From Flavobacteriaceae bacterium (GTDB lineage Bacteria > Bacteroidota > Bacteroidia > Flavobacteriales > Flavobacteriaceae), in contig JANRDC010000016.1 of NCBI GenBank assembly GCA_030726725.1, forward strand, positions 29,565-93,564: a DNA stretch of 64,000 nucleotides. The letters run 5' to 3'. Position numbers and translations under genes: made by a program. The notes below the pieces were generated by a model. It saw only the letters and a list, made by a program, of their open reading frames with translations. It did not search any database and had not been told where the DNA came from. Positions 19,130-28,169 of the stretch are shown here, piece by piece; position 1 is the stretch's first letter, and each line of letters starts with the position of its first letter.

Positions 19130-19162
19130 AATTTCCCCCCATCTATAATTCGTGCAAATACT

Positions 19163-20416
19163 ATGGTATTAAAGAGAGTAGTGGTGACAGGATTAGGGGC
19201 ACTGACCCCTATTGGAAACAACCTAGAGGCATATTGGCAAGGATTGATTTCCGGAAAGAGTGGGGCAGCGCCCATCACTCATTTTGACGCATCTAAGTTT
19301 AAAACGCAGTTTGCCTGCGAGTTGAAGGATTTTGATCCTCTAGCATTTTTTGACCGCAAAGAAGCCCGCAAGCTAGACCGATTTACTCAATACGCCATGG
19401 TGGCCGCAGATGAAGCGATTGCTGATGCTGGGTTTGATATGGAAAAATTGGATAAATACGGCGTCGGAGTAATTTGGGGCGCTGGTATCGGGGGATTAGA
19501 AACCTTCCAAAACGAGTGTTTGGAGTTTGCCGCTGGAGATGGAACCCCCAGATTTAATCCGTTTTTTATTCCTAAAATGATCGCTGATATTGCCCCAGGG
19601 AATATTTCGATCAAACACGGATTTATGGGGCCCAATTACACCACTGTTTCCGCTTGTGCTTCGTCAGCCAATGCTTTGATCGACGCCATGAACTACATTC
19701 GATTGGGTTATTGCAATGTGGTGGTCACCGGAGGAAGTGAGGCAGCCATCGCTATTGCTGGCGTAGGCGGTTTCAACGCCATGCAGGCCCTTTCCACCCG
19801 CAATGAAGATCCCGCAACAGCTTCTCGTCCTTTTGATGTAACCCGCGACGGGTTTGTCTTGGGAGAAGGCGCTGGTGCGCTGATTTTAGAAGAGTATGAG
19901 CACGCCAAAGCCCGTGGCGCTAAAATTTATGCCGAGGTAGCCGGTGGCGGACTTTCTAGTGACGCCTACCACATTACCGCTCCTCACCCCGAGGGACTTG
20001 GGGTGGTTAGGGTGATGGAAAATTGCTTAAAAGACGCGGGTATTCAACCCCATGAAGTGGACGCGATTAACACCCACGGAACTTCTACCCCATTGGGTGA
20101 TGTGGCTGAGCTAAAAGCGATTTGCAAGGTATTTGGGGATCACGCGCCTAAGATCAACATCAACTCGACCAAATCTATGACAGGTCACTTGTTGGGCGCT
20201 GCTGGAGCGATTGAAGCCATCGCTTCTATTTTGTCGATGAAGTACGGGATCGTGCCACCGACGATCAACCACAGCCATCCCGATGAAAATATCAATCCCG
20301 AACTCAATCTAACCCTCAATAAGGCACAGAAAAGAGAAGTGCGTGTGGCGATGAGCAACACCTTTGGTTTTGGCGGTCACAATGCCTGTGTGGTGTTTAA
20401 AACTCTTGAGGACTAA
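19163..20416 (+). CDS. fabF: beta-ketoacyl-ACP synthase II (FabF)
   Basis: Condensing enzyme that extends acyl-ACP with malonyl-ACP. The 417-residue protein has the thiolase-fold catalytic triad: Cys in TVSACASSANAL (near residue 164), His in NTHGTSTPLGD (near 304) and His in STKSMTGHLLGAAG (near 341). Length is typical. It follows acpP after a terminator and is followed after two bases by rnc, so rnc is probably cotranscribed. Confidence 0.96.
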   Translation: MVLKRVVVTGLGALTPIGNNLEAYWQGLISGKSGAAPITHFDASKFKTQFACELKDFDPLAFFDRKEARKLDRFTQYAMVAADEAIADAGFDMEKLDKYGVGVIWGAGIGGLETFQNECLEFAAGDGTPRFNPFFIPKMIADIAPGNISIKHGFMGPNYTTVSACASSANALIDAMNYIRLGYCNVVVTGGSEAAIAIAGVGGFNAMQALSTRNEDPATASRPFDVTRDGFVLGEGAGALILEEYEHAKARGAKIYAEVAGGGLSSDAYHITAPHPEGLGVVRVMENCLKDAGIQPHEVDAINTHGTSTPLGDVAELKAICKVFGDHAPKININSTKSMTGHLLGAAGAIEAIASILSMKYGIVPPTINHSHPDENINPELNLTLNKAQKREVRVAMSNTFGFGGHNACVVFKTLED

Positions 20417-20421
20417 GGTTG

Positions 20422-21195
20422 ATGAAACTGCGTTGGCCCAGGGCAACCAAGCAAAGCGCAGCCGATAAAGAGTTGGCGCAAGCACTCAAGCCTATTTTGG
20501 GTTTTACCCCCCAACAAATAGAACTTTACCGCAAAGCATTTACCCACAGCTCGGCTCAAAAAAAAGACGAGCTGGGCCACCCATTTAGCTATGAGCGCCT
20601 TGAATTTTTAGGCGATTCCATTTTGGGAACCATCATTGCCAAGTATCTCTACGACAGCGTGCCTGGGGGCGATGAAGGGTATTTGACCAAGATGCGTTCT
20701 AAGATTGTTTCCCGGGAACATCTCAACGAGTTAGGCAAAGAGCTCAAGCTCATTCAATTTGTCGACAGTAAAGTCCAGGAGCAGCATTTTGGAGACAATA
20801 TTTTTGGGAATTTATTTGAAGCATTGGTAGGCGCTGTTTATCTGGACCAAGGATACGTCACCTGTTCCCAGTTTATCTACAGAAAAATTATCGATCCTCA
20901 TGTAAACCTCGACCAACTAGAAGGTAAAGTAGCCAGTTATAAGAGCTTGATGATCGAATGGTTTCAAAAAGAGAAAAAACGATTTGACTATCAGATATCG
21001 GTGGATTCGGGCAATGAAGCACAGAAGCATTTCTGTGTTAAGTTGGTTGTCGATGGGGTGGTGACGGGAAAAGGAAGGGCGACCTCCAAGAAAAAGGCAG
21101 AAGAAATCGCGTCAAAACGCGCCTATTTTTCGCTTCAAGATAAAATCCAACGAAAAGAGCATCCAAGTGTTAAAAACACAACAAAACCCAAGTAG
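20422..21195 (+). CDS. rnc: ribonuclease III
   Basis: Cuts double-stranded RNA in rRNA and mRNA processing. The signature ERLEFLGDSILG lies near residue 55 and the second catalytic glutamate in NLFEALVGAVYLD near residue 130. The C-terminal double-stranded RNA-binding domain (about residues 170-240) ends in the basic RATSKKKAEEIASKRA helix. I use ATG at 20422; a TTG directly before it at 20419 is in frame. Five bases after the fabF stop. Confidence 0.95.
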   Translation: MKLRWPRATKQSAADKELAQALKPILGFTPQQIELYRKAFTHSSAQKKDELGHPFSYERLEFLGDSILGTIIAKYLYDSVPGGDEGYLTKMRSKIVSREHLNELGKELKLIQFVDSKVQEQHFGDNIFGNLFEALVGAVYLDQGYVTCSQFIYRKIIDPHVNLDQLEGKVASYKSLMIEWFQKEKKRFDYQISVDSGNEAQKHFCVKLVVDGVVTGKGRATSKKKAEEIASKRAYFSLQDKIQRKEHPSVKNTTKPK

Positions 21196-21244
21196 TTGTG
21201 GTGCAGAATATGTTGATTTGCCCGGGTTTGCTCAGCAATAATTA

Positions 21245-21252
21245 TATATTTG
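21245..21252 (+). promoter_or_regulatory. -7 box upstream of the IPExxxVDY gene
   Basis: TATATTTG, a perfect consensus match 16 bases before the ATG at 21269. A TTG at 21218-21220 lies 24 bases upstream, one base beyond the usual spacer range. Confidence 0.55.
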
Positions 21253-21268
21253 TATCGATTTTGGCCTT

Positions 21269-21733
21269 ATGAGTGCAGTACACAAATTGTCGATTGATTA
21301 CTACGACGAGCCTTGTCTGCTCATAGCCATTCACACCCCGTTAGAAGACTACACATTGGCCTACCAAATCAACAAATCCTTACACACACGTTTAGCGCGT
21401 CTGAAACAAGATGTTGAATTGGGAAGCGATGCTCGATTTTCTGTTTTTGGCTGGGAGGATGTCAGTACAGATGTGTACTGGCAGTTGATCGCTAACCAAA
21501 CCGAGGTTTTCACTCAGGAGCGCTACGGAGATTTATTCCAATCAACGCCGGTAGCTACCAGAGCGTGTTTGGTCCCTGAATTAAAAGAAGTCGACTACTT
21601 TATCAAGGTAGACGAGGCGGATCAGGCATTGGAGGAGCAGCTGTTGGAAGCGCTGGTGCACATCCCTTCTGTGGTCACCGCATTTGCCGTTGAATACGAT
21701 CGTTTAAAATCAAAAAACAATTTAATTTTTTAA
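21269..21733 (+). CDS. IPExxxVDY family protein
   Basis: A 154-residue soluble acidic protein that I recognise as the Flavobacteriia-typical IPExxxVDY family; the naming motif appears here as VPELKEVDYFIKV near residue 106. The function is unknown. No signal peptide, membrane segment or known catalytic motif is visible. It ends one base before pyk and follows rnc, a neighbourhood that recurs in Flavobacteriia. It has its own -7 box, so pyk is probably transcribed from here. Confidence 0.88.
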   Translation: MSAVHKLSIDYYDEPCLLIAIHTPLEDYTLAYQINKSLHTRLARLKQDVELGSDARFSVFGWEDVSTDVYWQLIANQTEVFTQERYGDLFQSTPVATRACLVPELKEVDYFIKVDEADQALEEQLLEALVHIPSVVTAFAVEYDRLKSKNNLIF

Positions 21734-21734
21734 T

Positions 21735-23165
21735 ATGTTACTCACCAAAAAGACTAAAATCGTCGCCACCTTAGGTCCAGCGACTGAAAATCCCGAAGTG
21801 CTTAAATCAATGATGCTGGCAGGGGTAGACGTATTTAGGGTCAATTTCTCTCACGCTGATTACGCCGATGTCAAAGCGCGCATAGATATGATTCGCGCAT
21901 TGAATGAAGAACTCGGGTTACACGTATCGATTTTGGCAGATCTTCAAGGTCCTAAATTGCGCGTTGGCGTGATGGAAGAGGGCAGTGTAGTCGCTCCAGG
22001 GGATGAGGTTACCTTTATGACCGGATCTCCTTTTGTCGGAGATAAGACCAAGGCCTATATGACGTACAAGCAATTCCCTCAGGATGTAAAGCCCGGGGAG
22101 AAAGTGATGGTCGACGACGGAAAATTGCTGTTTGAAGTGGTGAGTTCTAACGGAGTGGACAGCGTATTGACCAAGGTGGTACAAGGCGGACCCTTTAAGT
22201 CTAAAAAAGGGGTTAACCTGCCCAACACCAATGTTTCTCTACCTGCGCTTACGGAGAAAGACATTGAAGATGCAGTATTTGCCATCGAACAACAGGTGGA
22301 CTGGATTGCGCTTTCTTTTGTGCGCCACAGTCAGGACATCATGGATTTGCAAAACCTGATCAAAGAGCATTCATCTTATAAAATTCCGATTGTCGCTAAA
22401 ATTGAAAAGCCAGAAGCCATTGAAAACATCGACCAAATTATCGCTTACTGCGATGGTTTGATGGTGGCTCGTGGAGACTTGGGTGTTGAGATTCCAGCAC
22501 ACGAGGTTCCACTGATTCAAAAACAATTGGTGCGCAAGTGCAAACAAGCGCGCATCCCTGTGATCATCGCCACTCAGATGATGGAGACGATGATCGAGAG
22601 CCTAACCCCAACCCGAGCTGAGGTGAATGACGTCGCCAACTCGGTGATGGACGGTGCTGATGCAGTGATGCTTTCCGGGGAAACCTCTGTGGGTAAATAC
22701 CCAGTTCAGGTCATTGAGACGATGAGCAGAATCCTCAGAAGTGTCGAAGATGCGGAATCAATTCAGGTGCCTGCTGAAGCGCCGTCGGTAAAAACCAAAC
22801 GCTTTGTCACCAAATCGGTTTGTTACCACGCCGTAGTGATGGCTAAAGACATAGAGGCCAAGTCTTTGCAGTTGTTGACCAACAGCGGATTTACCGCCTA
22901 CCAGGTTTCTGCCTGCAGACCTTCATGCCATATTTTGGTGTTTACATCCAACAAACGCATCTTAACTCAACTGAATTTGCTTTGGGGGGTCAAGGCATTT
23001 TACTACGACAAACGCGAGTCCACGGACAAAACAATTGCTGACCTCAACCAGATCGGGAAAGACCAAGGAATACTCCAGGCCGGAGACTATACCATTACCT
23101 TGACCTCTATGCCGCTCAAGGAAAAGGGCATGGTCAACTCTTTAAAAGTGACTGAAATCATTTAG
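21735..23165 (+). CDS. pyk: pyruvate kinase
   Basis: Final ATP-forming step of glycolysis (phosphoenolpyruvate to pyruvate). The 476-residue protein has KIVATLGPATENPE at the N-terminus, the catalytic lysine in VAKIEKPEAIEN (near residue 223), the metal and substrate loop MVARGDLGVEIP (near 244) and the ATQMMETMIESLTPTRAEV segment (near 280). The C-terminal allosteric domain is present. One base after the IPExxxVDY gene and followed nine bases later by the CYTH gene. Confidence 0.97.
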   Translation: MLLTKKTKIVATLGPATENPEVLKSMMLAGVDVFRVNFSHADYADVKARIDMIRALNEELGLHVSILADLQGPKLRVGVMEEGSVVAPGDEVTFMTGSPFVGDKTKAYMTYKQFPQDVKPGEKVMVDDGKLLFEVVSSNGVDSVLTKVVQGGPFKSKKGVNLPNTNVSLPALTEKDIEDAVFAIEQQVDWIALSFVRHSQDIMDLQNLIKEHSSYKIPIVAKIEKPEAIENIDQIIAYCDGLMVARGDLGVEIPAHEVPLIQKQLVRKCKQARIPVIIATQMMETMIESLTPTRAEVNDVANSVMDGADAVMLSGETSVGKYPVQVIETMSRILRSVEDAESIQVPAEAPSVKTKRFVTKSVCYHAVVMAKDIEAKSLQLLTNSGFTAYQVSACRPSCHILVFTSNKRILTQLNLLWGVKAFYYDKRESTDKTIADLNQIGKDQGILQAGDYTITLTSMPLKEKGMVNSLKVTEII

Positions 23166-23174
23166 CCTTAGGCT

Positions 23175-23657
23175 ATGGTAGAAATCGAGCGCAAGTTTTT
23201 GGTTCAGTCTCAGGAGTTTATTCATCTGGCGACCCACCACGAGTTTATCGCTCAAGGTTTTTTATCTGTTGATCCTGCACGGGTCGTGCGCGTGCGCGTG
23301 CTGGCTTCAGGAGGGAAATTAACGGTCAAAGGCCAATCAAGCCCAGACGGGACCAGTCGATTCGAGTGGGAGCAGTCGTTGTCGGCCGAAGAGGCCCAGG
23401 CGTTATTTGCCCTGTGTCTTCCCGGGCGCATTGAGAAAACAAGGTATCGAGTCCCTGCTGGTCCTCATACGTATGAGGTTGATGTTTTTTCTGGTGAAAA
23501 TCTGGGTTTGGTCATCGCTGAAATAGAGTTAAATCAGCCCGATGAAGCCTTTGAACGACCGTTGTGGTTGGGATCAGAAGTGACAGGAGATCCCAGATAC
23601 TACAACGCCAATTTGACCAAGTTCCCCTTCAATCAATGGGGAAGCTCAACCCATTAG
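23175..23657 (+). CDS. CYTH domain protein (triphosphate tunnel metalloenzyme family)
   Basis: A 160-residue protein opening with the family motif EIERKF at residues 3-8. Paired basic and acidic residues expected along the beta-tunnel follow (RVVRVRVL, KLTVKG, EKTRYRV, EVDVF, AEIEL). Bacterial members hydrolyse tripolyphosphate or other triphosphates; the true substrate is not known here. Possibly cotranscribed with pyk. Its stop TAG shares four bases (TTAG) with the stop of convergent pheS. Confidence 0.88.
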   Translation: MVEIERKFLVQSQEFIHLATHHEFIAQGFLSVDPARVVRVRVLASGGKLTVKGQSSPDGTSRFEWEQSLSAEEAQALFALCLPGRIEKTRYRVPAGPHTYEVDVFSGENLGLVIAEIELNQPDEAFERPLWLGSEVTGDPRYYNANLTKFPFNQWGSSTH

Positions 23658-24673
23658 AATCTAGACTGGAATTGTTCCAAGAAGCGAAGATCATTCTCGC
23701 TCAACAACCTGATGTCAGAAATCTGATGCAACAGTAGGGCGATTCGGTCTATACCCATACCAAAGGCAAATCCCGAATACTCTTCAGGGTCTATCCCGCA
23801 ATTTTTAAGTACTTCTGGGTCCACCATGCCACAGCCCATGATCTCTAACCACCCAGTTCCTTTGGTCATTTTGTAGTCGGTTTCTGTCTCCAACCCCCAG
23901 TATACATCCACCTCAGCACTGGGCTCAGTAAATGGAAAGTAGGAGGGTCTCATCCGGATTTTTGACGTGCCAAACAGGGCGTTGGTAAAGTAGGCCAGTG
24001 TTTGCTTTAGGTCGGCAAAGGATACATTTTTATCGATGTAAAGCCCCTCGATTTGGTGAAAAAAACAGTGCGACCTCGCTGAAATAGCTTCATTTCTGTA
24101 CACCCTTCCCGGAGAGATGGTTCTAATCGGCGGTTGGTGGGTTTCCATGTACCGCACCTGAACCGAGGAGGTGTGGGTGCGCAGCATCCAGTCCGGAGCG
24201 GTCTGCAAGAAAAAGGTGTCTTGCATATCTCGAGCTGGGTGGTATTCAGGAAGGTTTAATGCGGTAAAATTGTGCCAGTCATCTTCCATTTCTGGTCCTT
24301 CAGACACATTAAATCCGATGCGGGAAAAGATCTCCACAATTCTATTTTTCACCTCGCTGATGGGGTGAATGGCCCCCATGGGCATCGGATAACCAGGTCG
24401 GGTAAGATCCCCAAGACTACCTTTGTTGGCTTTTTGTCCCGCGTCTTGATTTTTAAATCCCTCAATTTTTTCTGCGCAGGACTCTTTGAGTTCGTTGAGT
24501 TTTTGTCCGTATTCCTTTTTCTGTTCGTTGGGGATGTTCTTAAAGTCGGCAAATAAGGCAGCGAGTACTCCTTTTTTACCCAGGTAATGAATGCGAAATT
24601 CTTCTACCGCAGCAGCGTTCTCCGCAGTGAATAGGGCCACTTCATCCAAGTGTTTTTGCAGTTGATCCAACAT
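23654..24673 (-). CDS. pheS: phenylalanine-tRNA ligase alpha subunit
   Basis: Class II aminoacyl-tRNA synthetase alpha chain of 339 residues, which works as an alpha2beta2 tetramer with PheT. Motif 2 is visible as GRVYRNEAISARSHCFFHQIEG (near residue 190) and motif 3 as FGMGIDRIALLLHQISDIR (near 305). The N-terminal coiled-coil tRNA-binding arm (about residues 1-85) is rich in Lys and Glu. pheT is not adjacent. It has its own -7 box and lies downstream of the Bat operon. Confidence 0.96.
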   Translation of the reverse strand: MLDQLQKHLDEVALFTAENAAAVEEFRIHYLGKKGVLAALFADFKNIPNEQKKEYGQKLNELKESCAEKIEGFKNQDAGQKANKGSLGDLTRPGYPMPMGAIHPISEVKNRIVEIFSRIGFNVSEGPEMEDDWHNFTALNLPEYHPARDMQDTFFLQTAPDWMLRTHTSSVQVRYMETHQPPIRTISPGRVYRNEAISARSHCFFHQIEGLYIDKNVSFADLKQTLAYFTNALFGTSKIRMRPSYFPFTEPSAEVDVYWGLETETDYKMTKGTGWLEIMGCGMVDPEVLKNCGIDPEEYSGFAFGMGIDRIALLLHQISDIRLLSENDLRFLEQFQSRF

Positions 24674-24702
24674 AAGTGTATGCGAAAAGGGATTTTAGCC
24701 TC

Positions 24703-24710
24703 CAAAGGTA
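24703..24710 (-). promoter_or_regulatory. -7 box upstream of pheS
   Basis: TACCTTTG on the minus strand, perfect match, 29 bases before the pheS ATG; lies in the 60-base gap after batE. A CCTCC / GGAGG inverted repeat brackets it (24700-24724). No -33 TTG. Confidence 0.5.
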
Positions 24711-24733
24711 TAAAAATAGGAGGGTTTCTCAGT

Positions 24734-25519
24734 CTATTCAGGCAATTCCCTCAGTTTTTTTAAGCCCGAGAGTTCCATCCAACCTTGCGTCCCGTCTGCC
24801 AGCTCGATGTGCCCCCAACCGTCTAGTTCCTCCAACACCTGAACCTTGGTTCCTTCGTTAAGCGTGAACAGTTCAGGGGTGCCTGAGGCGGGTGCCTCCC
24901 GAACAGAAACTATCCCAAACACAATGGCTGGCTGATCCTTTAGGATCCAACGCGTGCGCAATGCCTCTGCTGAAAATGAAAATAATCCGGCCACTAAGCT
25001 GATCACAGCCAGGGCAAATCCCCATTTTTTTGCGCGGGATGTCCCGCTTAAACGATACAAGACGACAAAACCCACAAACAACCACAGCCCGATGATAGCG
25101 CCGTATTTTAAGCGCACCGGATTCCAGCGGATGATTTTTTTTGCGATGGATTGGCCAAGCGTCGGGGACAAGGGTGTGGTGGCCTGGTCCAATGTCATTT
25201 TTTGGGCATAGGCTAAATTGGCGAGGACATCTTTGTCCTCAGGACTGATCAGCAGCGCCTTTTCGTAATAATAAATGCTGTTGCCTACTTGATTTGATTT
25301 GTAGTAGGCATTGGCTAAATTAAAGTAGAGCGCTTGATCAGCTAGGCCCGATCGTTGTATTTTCTCGTAGAGTTGGACGGCATCTGCATATCGTTCCTGC
25401 TGATAAGCCTCTTGAGCTTCAGCCCACCAGGTATTGGCCTGCACCAGTGGATCAGTTTGTCCCCAAACCAAGGAATTCATGCTCCAGAACAGCCATAAAA
25501 TCAGTAGACGTGTTTTCAT
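24734..25519 (-). CDS. batE: BatE: TPR and SH3-like domain protein
   Basis: A 261-residue exported membrane protein ending the Bat operon. Signal peptide at residues 1-20 (ending VWGQ), TPR repeats at about 25-110, two transmembrane helices around 125-185, then a bacterial SH3-like domain (about 195-255) with VSVREAPASGTPELFTLNEG. Bat proteins were named for aerotolerance in Bacteroides fragilis; their molecular role is still unclear. Start ATG overlaps the batD stop by one base. Confidence 0.87.
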   Translation of the reverse strand: MKTRLLILWLFWSMNSLVWGQTDPLVQANTWWAEAQEAYQQERYADAVQLYEKIQRSGLADQALYFNLANAYYKSNQVGNSIYYYEKALLISPEDKDVLANLAYAQKMTLDQATTPLSPTLGQSIAKKIIRWNPVRLKYGAIIGLWLFVGFVVLYRLSGTSRAKKWGFALAVISLVAGLFSFSAEALRTRWILKDQPAIVFGIVSVREAPASGTPELFTLNEGTKVQVLEELDGWGHIELADGTQGWMELSGLKKLRELPE

Positions 25520-27297
25520 CAGCTTTTGTGTTGTTTGTCCAGGTCGGTCAGTACTTCAAGCGCGCGGTTGTAGTCCTCGAGCATGTCGGAGATTTGCTGT
25601 GGACTATATCTCGCCATAGCACATCGGTTCAGCAGCTCTATCAATCGCCCAGAAACCTCTTTGGAGACCCCTTGAGCCATCAACAGATCTTCGATGGTGT
25701 CGTGTGTCATGTCGGCGGTTTCTATCGACAGGCGGGCCTTTAAGAAGTGCTGGAAGGACTTTTCAAGGGCTAAATAGAAACTGTCTGGAGTTTTGAGCGC
25801 TTTTTGGGCTTGAGCCAAGTATTTTTTGGCCATTCGGGACGAAGCTTTTCTCTTGAGCGCACCCAGGTCATGGCCACGAGCTCGGTTAAATCGGATCCAC
25901 CAACCCAGTATTGGCAACAACAAAAGCGGTGCTAGCCAAAGCGCGTAGAAATTCAAGTCCTCGATAAAGGAGGTGCTGGCTAGGGGTGCCAATTGATGGT
26001 TTAATTTGATAAACCTAAATCCTTCTGCGCGCTCGATGGGGGCTGGGCTTTGCACCCCTGCATTGTTTGTCGTGCCCGCGCTGTTGGCCCCGCCCAACAC
26101 CTGAATGTTGATCTCTTCCGTGGTACGCGTCACATATTTCTTGGCCTTGGGGTCAAAATAGCTGAACTCTAGTCCTGGAATGGGATAGCTTCCCTGAAAG
26201 TTGGGGATGATGGTGTATCGGTCGGATATAGACCCCTCCATACCGGAGCGGCTGTTGTTTATTTTTTGTTTGTTTTCCGGCGTGTAGCGCTCTAAAGCTG
26301 CAGGAACCTTGAGTTCCGGAAGGCTAAACAATTTCAAGTTTCCTTTTCCGGTCACCCTGACCTCAATTTCAAGGGCAGTTCCGGCATCTAGGGCAGTCTT
26401 GTTGGGGGTCACAAAAAAGTCGAAGCTACCCACCGCACCTGTAAATGAGGCGGGTCGGTTTTCCTGGGGAAGCTCTTTTACGTCGATGGTGATTTCTGCG
26501 GTGGAGGCTACGCGGGTGGCAGGGGCGTAAAGCGGTCTGCCAAAGAAATCCCTGCGGTTGGTGGGTACATCTACCGACAGCTCAAAAGTGTAGGGTTTTA
26601 GACTGAGTTTTCCTGTTTTTTGCGGATAGAGCAGTACGCGTTTGAGCACCACAGACTGATAGGATTTTCCTTCATAGGTAGTGGGCTCAAAGTTATAGGC
26701 GTTTACCGGGAGGTCTTGGTTCCAAAAGTGCGTGTATTCAGCCGCATTTACCGAATTAAAGTTGGTCACATTCACGCCGCTGCCGACCAATAGCTTGTAG
26801 GTGATTAATATACCCTCGTTGAGGTAAGGATTGGTTTTGGATACTTCTGAGATGACCCGAACATTTTGGTCAGCTACATCCTGGGCGGTCTGTTCATCGC
26901 TGGGTTTGGCTACCGCATCGGTGACCTCCACCTTCTTGGCCGCTGTTTTATATACGGTTCCGTCGATGGTGATTTCAGCTTGACCTATGGTCCATGAGCC
27001 TTTCGCTGTGGGTTGTAGAATAAATGAAAATGTTCTGGAAAACGATCGCACGCCATTGACCCAAGAGGAGCTGGTGGACTGAGAAGGCCCCATAAGCACT
27101 TTAAACCCTTTAAAAGCCGGGGCCTCAAAGTGATCTCCATCTCTGTTCATGGTAAAATCCACACGCAAACGCTCGTTGAGTCCCAGCTTTTCCTTGCTCA
27201 AGGAAACTTCAAAGAGGATGTCTTTGTCTTGGGCCCACAACCCTGCGGCCCAAATCAATGCAATCACCCCCAATAGGACACGTCTGATTTCTTGCAT
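25519..27297 (-). CDS. batD: BatD: aerotolerance protein with beta-sandwich domains
   Basis: A 592-residue protein with a signal peptide (residues 1-23, ending LWAQ), a long periplasmic part built of beta-sandwich repeats typical of the BatD family (VSLSKEKLGLNERLRVDF, later VTPNKTALDAGTALEIEVRVTGKGN near residue 300), one transmembrane helix near residue 450 and a cytosolic helical tail. Start ATG at 27297, overlapping the batC stop by one base (TAATG); a TTG two codons upstream is also in frame. The protein would cooperate with BatA/B von Willebrand domains at the inner membrane. Confidence 0.88.
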   Translation of the reverse strand: MQEIRRVLLGVIALIWAAGLWAQDKDILFEVSLSKEKLGLNERLRVDFTMNRDGDHFEAPAFKGFKVLMGPSQSTSSSWVNGVRSFSRTFSFILQPTAKGSWTIGQAEITIDGTVYKTAAKKVEVTDAVAKPSDEQTAQDVADQNVRVISEVSKTNPYLNEGILITYKLLVGSGVNVTNFNSVNAAEYTHFWNQDLPVNAYNFEPTTYEGKSYQSVVLKRVLLYPQKTGKLSLKPYTFELSVDVPTNRRDFFGRPLYAPATRVASTAEITIDVKELPQENRPASFTGAVGSFDFFVTPNKTALDAGTALEIEVRVTGKGNLKLFSLPELKVPAALERYTPENKQKINNSRSGMEGSISDRYTIIPNFQGSYPIPGLEFSYFDPKAKKYVTRTTEEINIQVLGGANSAGTTNNAGVQSPAPIERAEGFRFIKLNHQLAPLASTSFIEDLNFYALWLAPLLLLPILGWWIRFNRARGHDLGALKRKASSRMAKKYLAQAQKALKTPDSFYLALEKSFQHFLKARLSIETADMTHDTIEDLLMAQGVSKEVSGRLIELLNRCAMARYSPQQISDMLEDYNRALEVLTDLDKQHKS

Positions 27298-28169
27298 TAC
27301 CAATCCTTTTTTTGCGATGATTTGACTCCTTTTTTCTGGAGTTTATCCATTTTTTCTTTCGCTTTCTTTTCTTCGTTTTGCAGCGCCTCTAACATGTTTT
27401 GGATTTGCTGCGGAGAGAGCTGACTTTGTTTTTTAGGCGGTTGTGGCGCCTCTTGAGGTTTTTTGGGCTGTTCCTTTTTCTGATCCCCATCCCCTTGCTT
27501 TTGCTCCTCTTTTTCCTGATCGCCCGGGTCTTCGGGTTTGCTGTTTTTATCTTTTTGGTCTTGATCCCCTTTTTTAGGATCCTCTTTGTTTTGATCGTTC
27601 TGACCGCCTTGGTTTTGATCCTGTTGATCCTGTTGGTCTTGTTTGTCTTGCTGGTCCTTATCGTCCTTGTTCTTGTCTTGATTCTGCTCTTGTTTTTCCC
27701 TCATGGACTTGGCCAAAGCGTAATTATACCTCGTTTCGTCGTCTTCAGGTTTGTTTTTTAAAGCGGATTTAAACGCTATTTCTGCACGGTCATAGGCTTT
27801 TTGTGCCATCAAGGCATTTCCAAGATTGTGGTAAGCTTGGTGTTTTTGATCTGCTGTTTCTGCAGTTTTAGTGGCTTGTACTAAGGCGGAGATGGCCTCT
27901 TCATAGCTGTTGTTGGACAACAGAGTATTGCCCAGGTTGTAGGGGGCATCTTTTTGTGATGGATCAATCGCCATAGCCCTGCGCCAATCCGCTTCAGATT
28001 GCACCCAGTTCCCTGGTTTCAAAGCCTTACCTGCCTGAGCAGTCAGGTTTTGGGCTTTTTTTTGCAAGGGCACTGAAACTTGAACGGGCGCCTCAGGTGT
28101 GGCTGACTCTGGGGTTTGTCCCCAAATCGCCACGTGTACGAACAAAAATAAAATCCAAACCTTACTCAT
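27297..28169 (-). CDS. batC: BatC: TPR protein with charged low-complexity tail
   Basis: A 290-residue exported TPR protein: signal peptide (residues 1-17), TPR repeats at about 35-150 (YNLGNTLLSNNSYEEAI, YHNLGNALMAQKAYDRAE), then about 100 residues almost wholly of Gln, Asp, Lys, Glu and Pro, and a final helix LSPQQIQNMLEALQNEE. The low-complexity part probably is disordered. Start ATG at 28169 (TTG at 28184 in frame is less likely); overlaps batB by 8 bases. Confidence 0.86.
   Translation of the reverse strand: MSKVWILFLFVHVAIWGQTPESATPEAPVQVSVPLQKKAQNLTAQAGKALKPGNWVQSEADWRRAMAIDPSQKDAPYNLGNTLLSNNSYEEAISALVQATKTAETADQKHQAYHNLGNALMAQKAYDRAEIAFKSALKNKPEDDETRYNYALAKSMREKQEQNQDKNKDDKDQQDKQDQQDQQDQNQGGQNDQNKEDPKKGDQDQKDKNSKPEDPGDQEKEEQKQGDGDQKKEQPKKPQEAPQPPKKQSQLSPQQIQNMLEALQNEEKKAKEKMDKLQKKGVKSSQKKDW
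27430..27690 (-). repeat. imperfect hexamer repeats encoding the QDK-rich tail of BatC
   Basis: Tandem variants of GAT/GAC-CAG/CAA-type codons (Asp-Gln, Asp-Lys, Gln-Asp) read on the minus strand; on the plus strand they appear as serial ttgatcctg, ttggtcttg and ttggtcctt units. The repeats are degenerate and wholly inside batC. Confidence 0.7.

Noticed and set aside
27399..27761. 120-residue leucine- and valine-rich frame antisense to batC
   Set aside because: A mirror of the Gln/Asp/Lys repeats on the other strand; hydrophobic only as a consequence of those codons.
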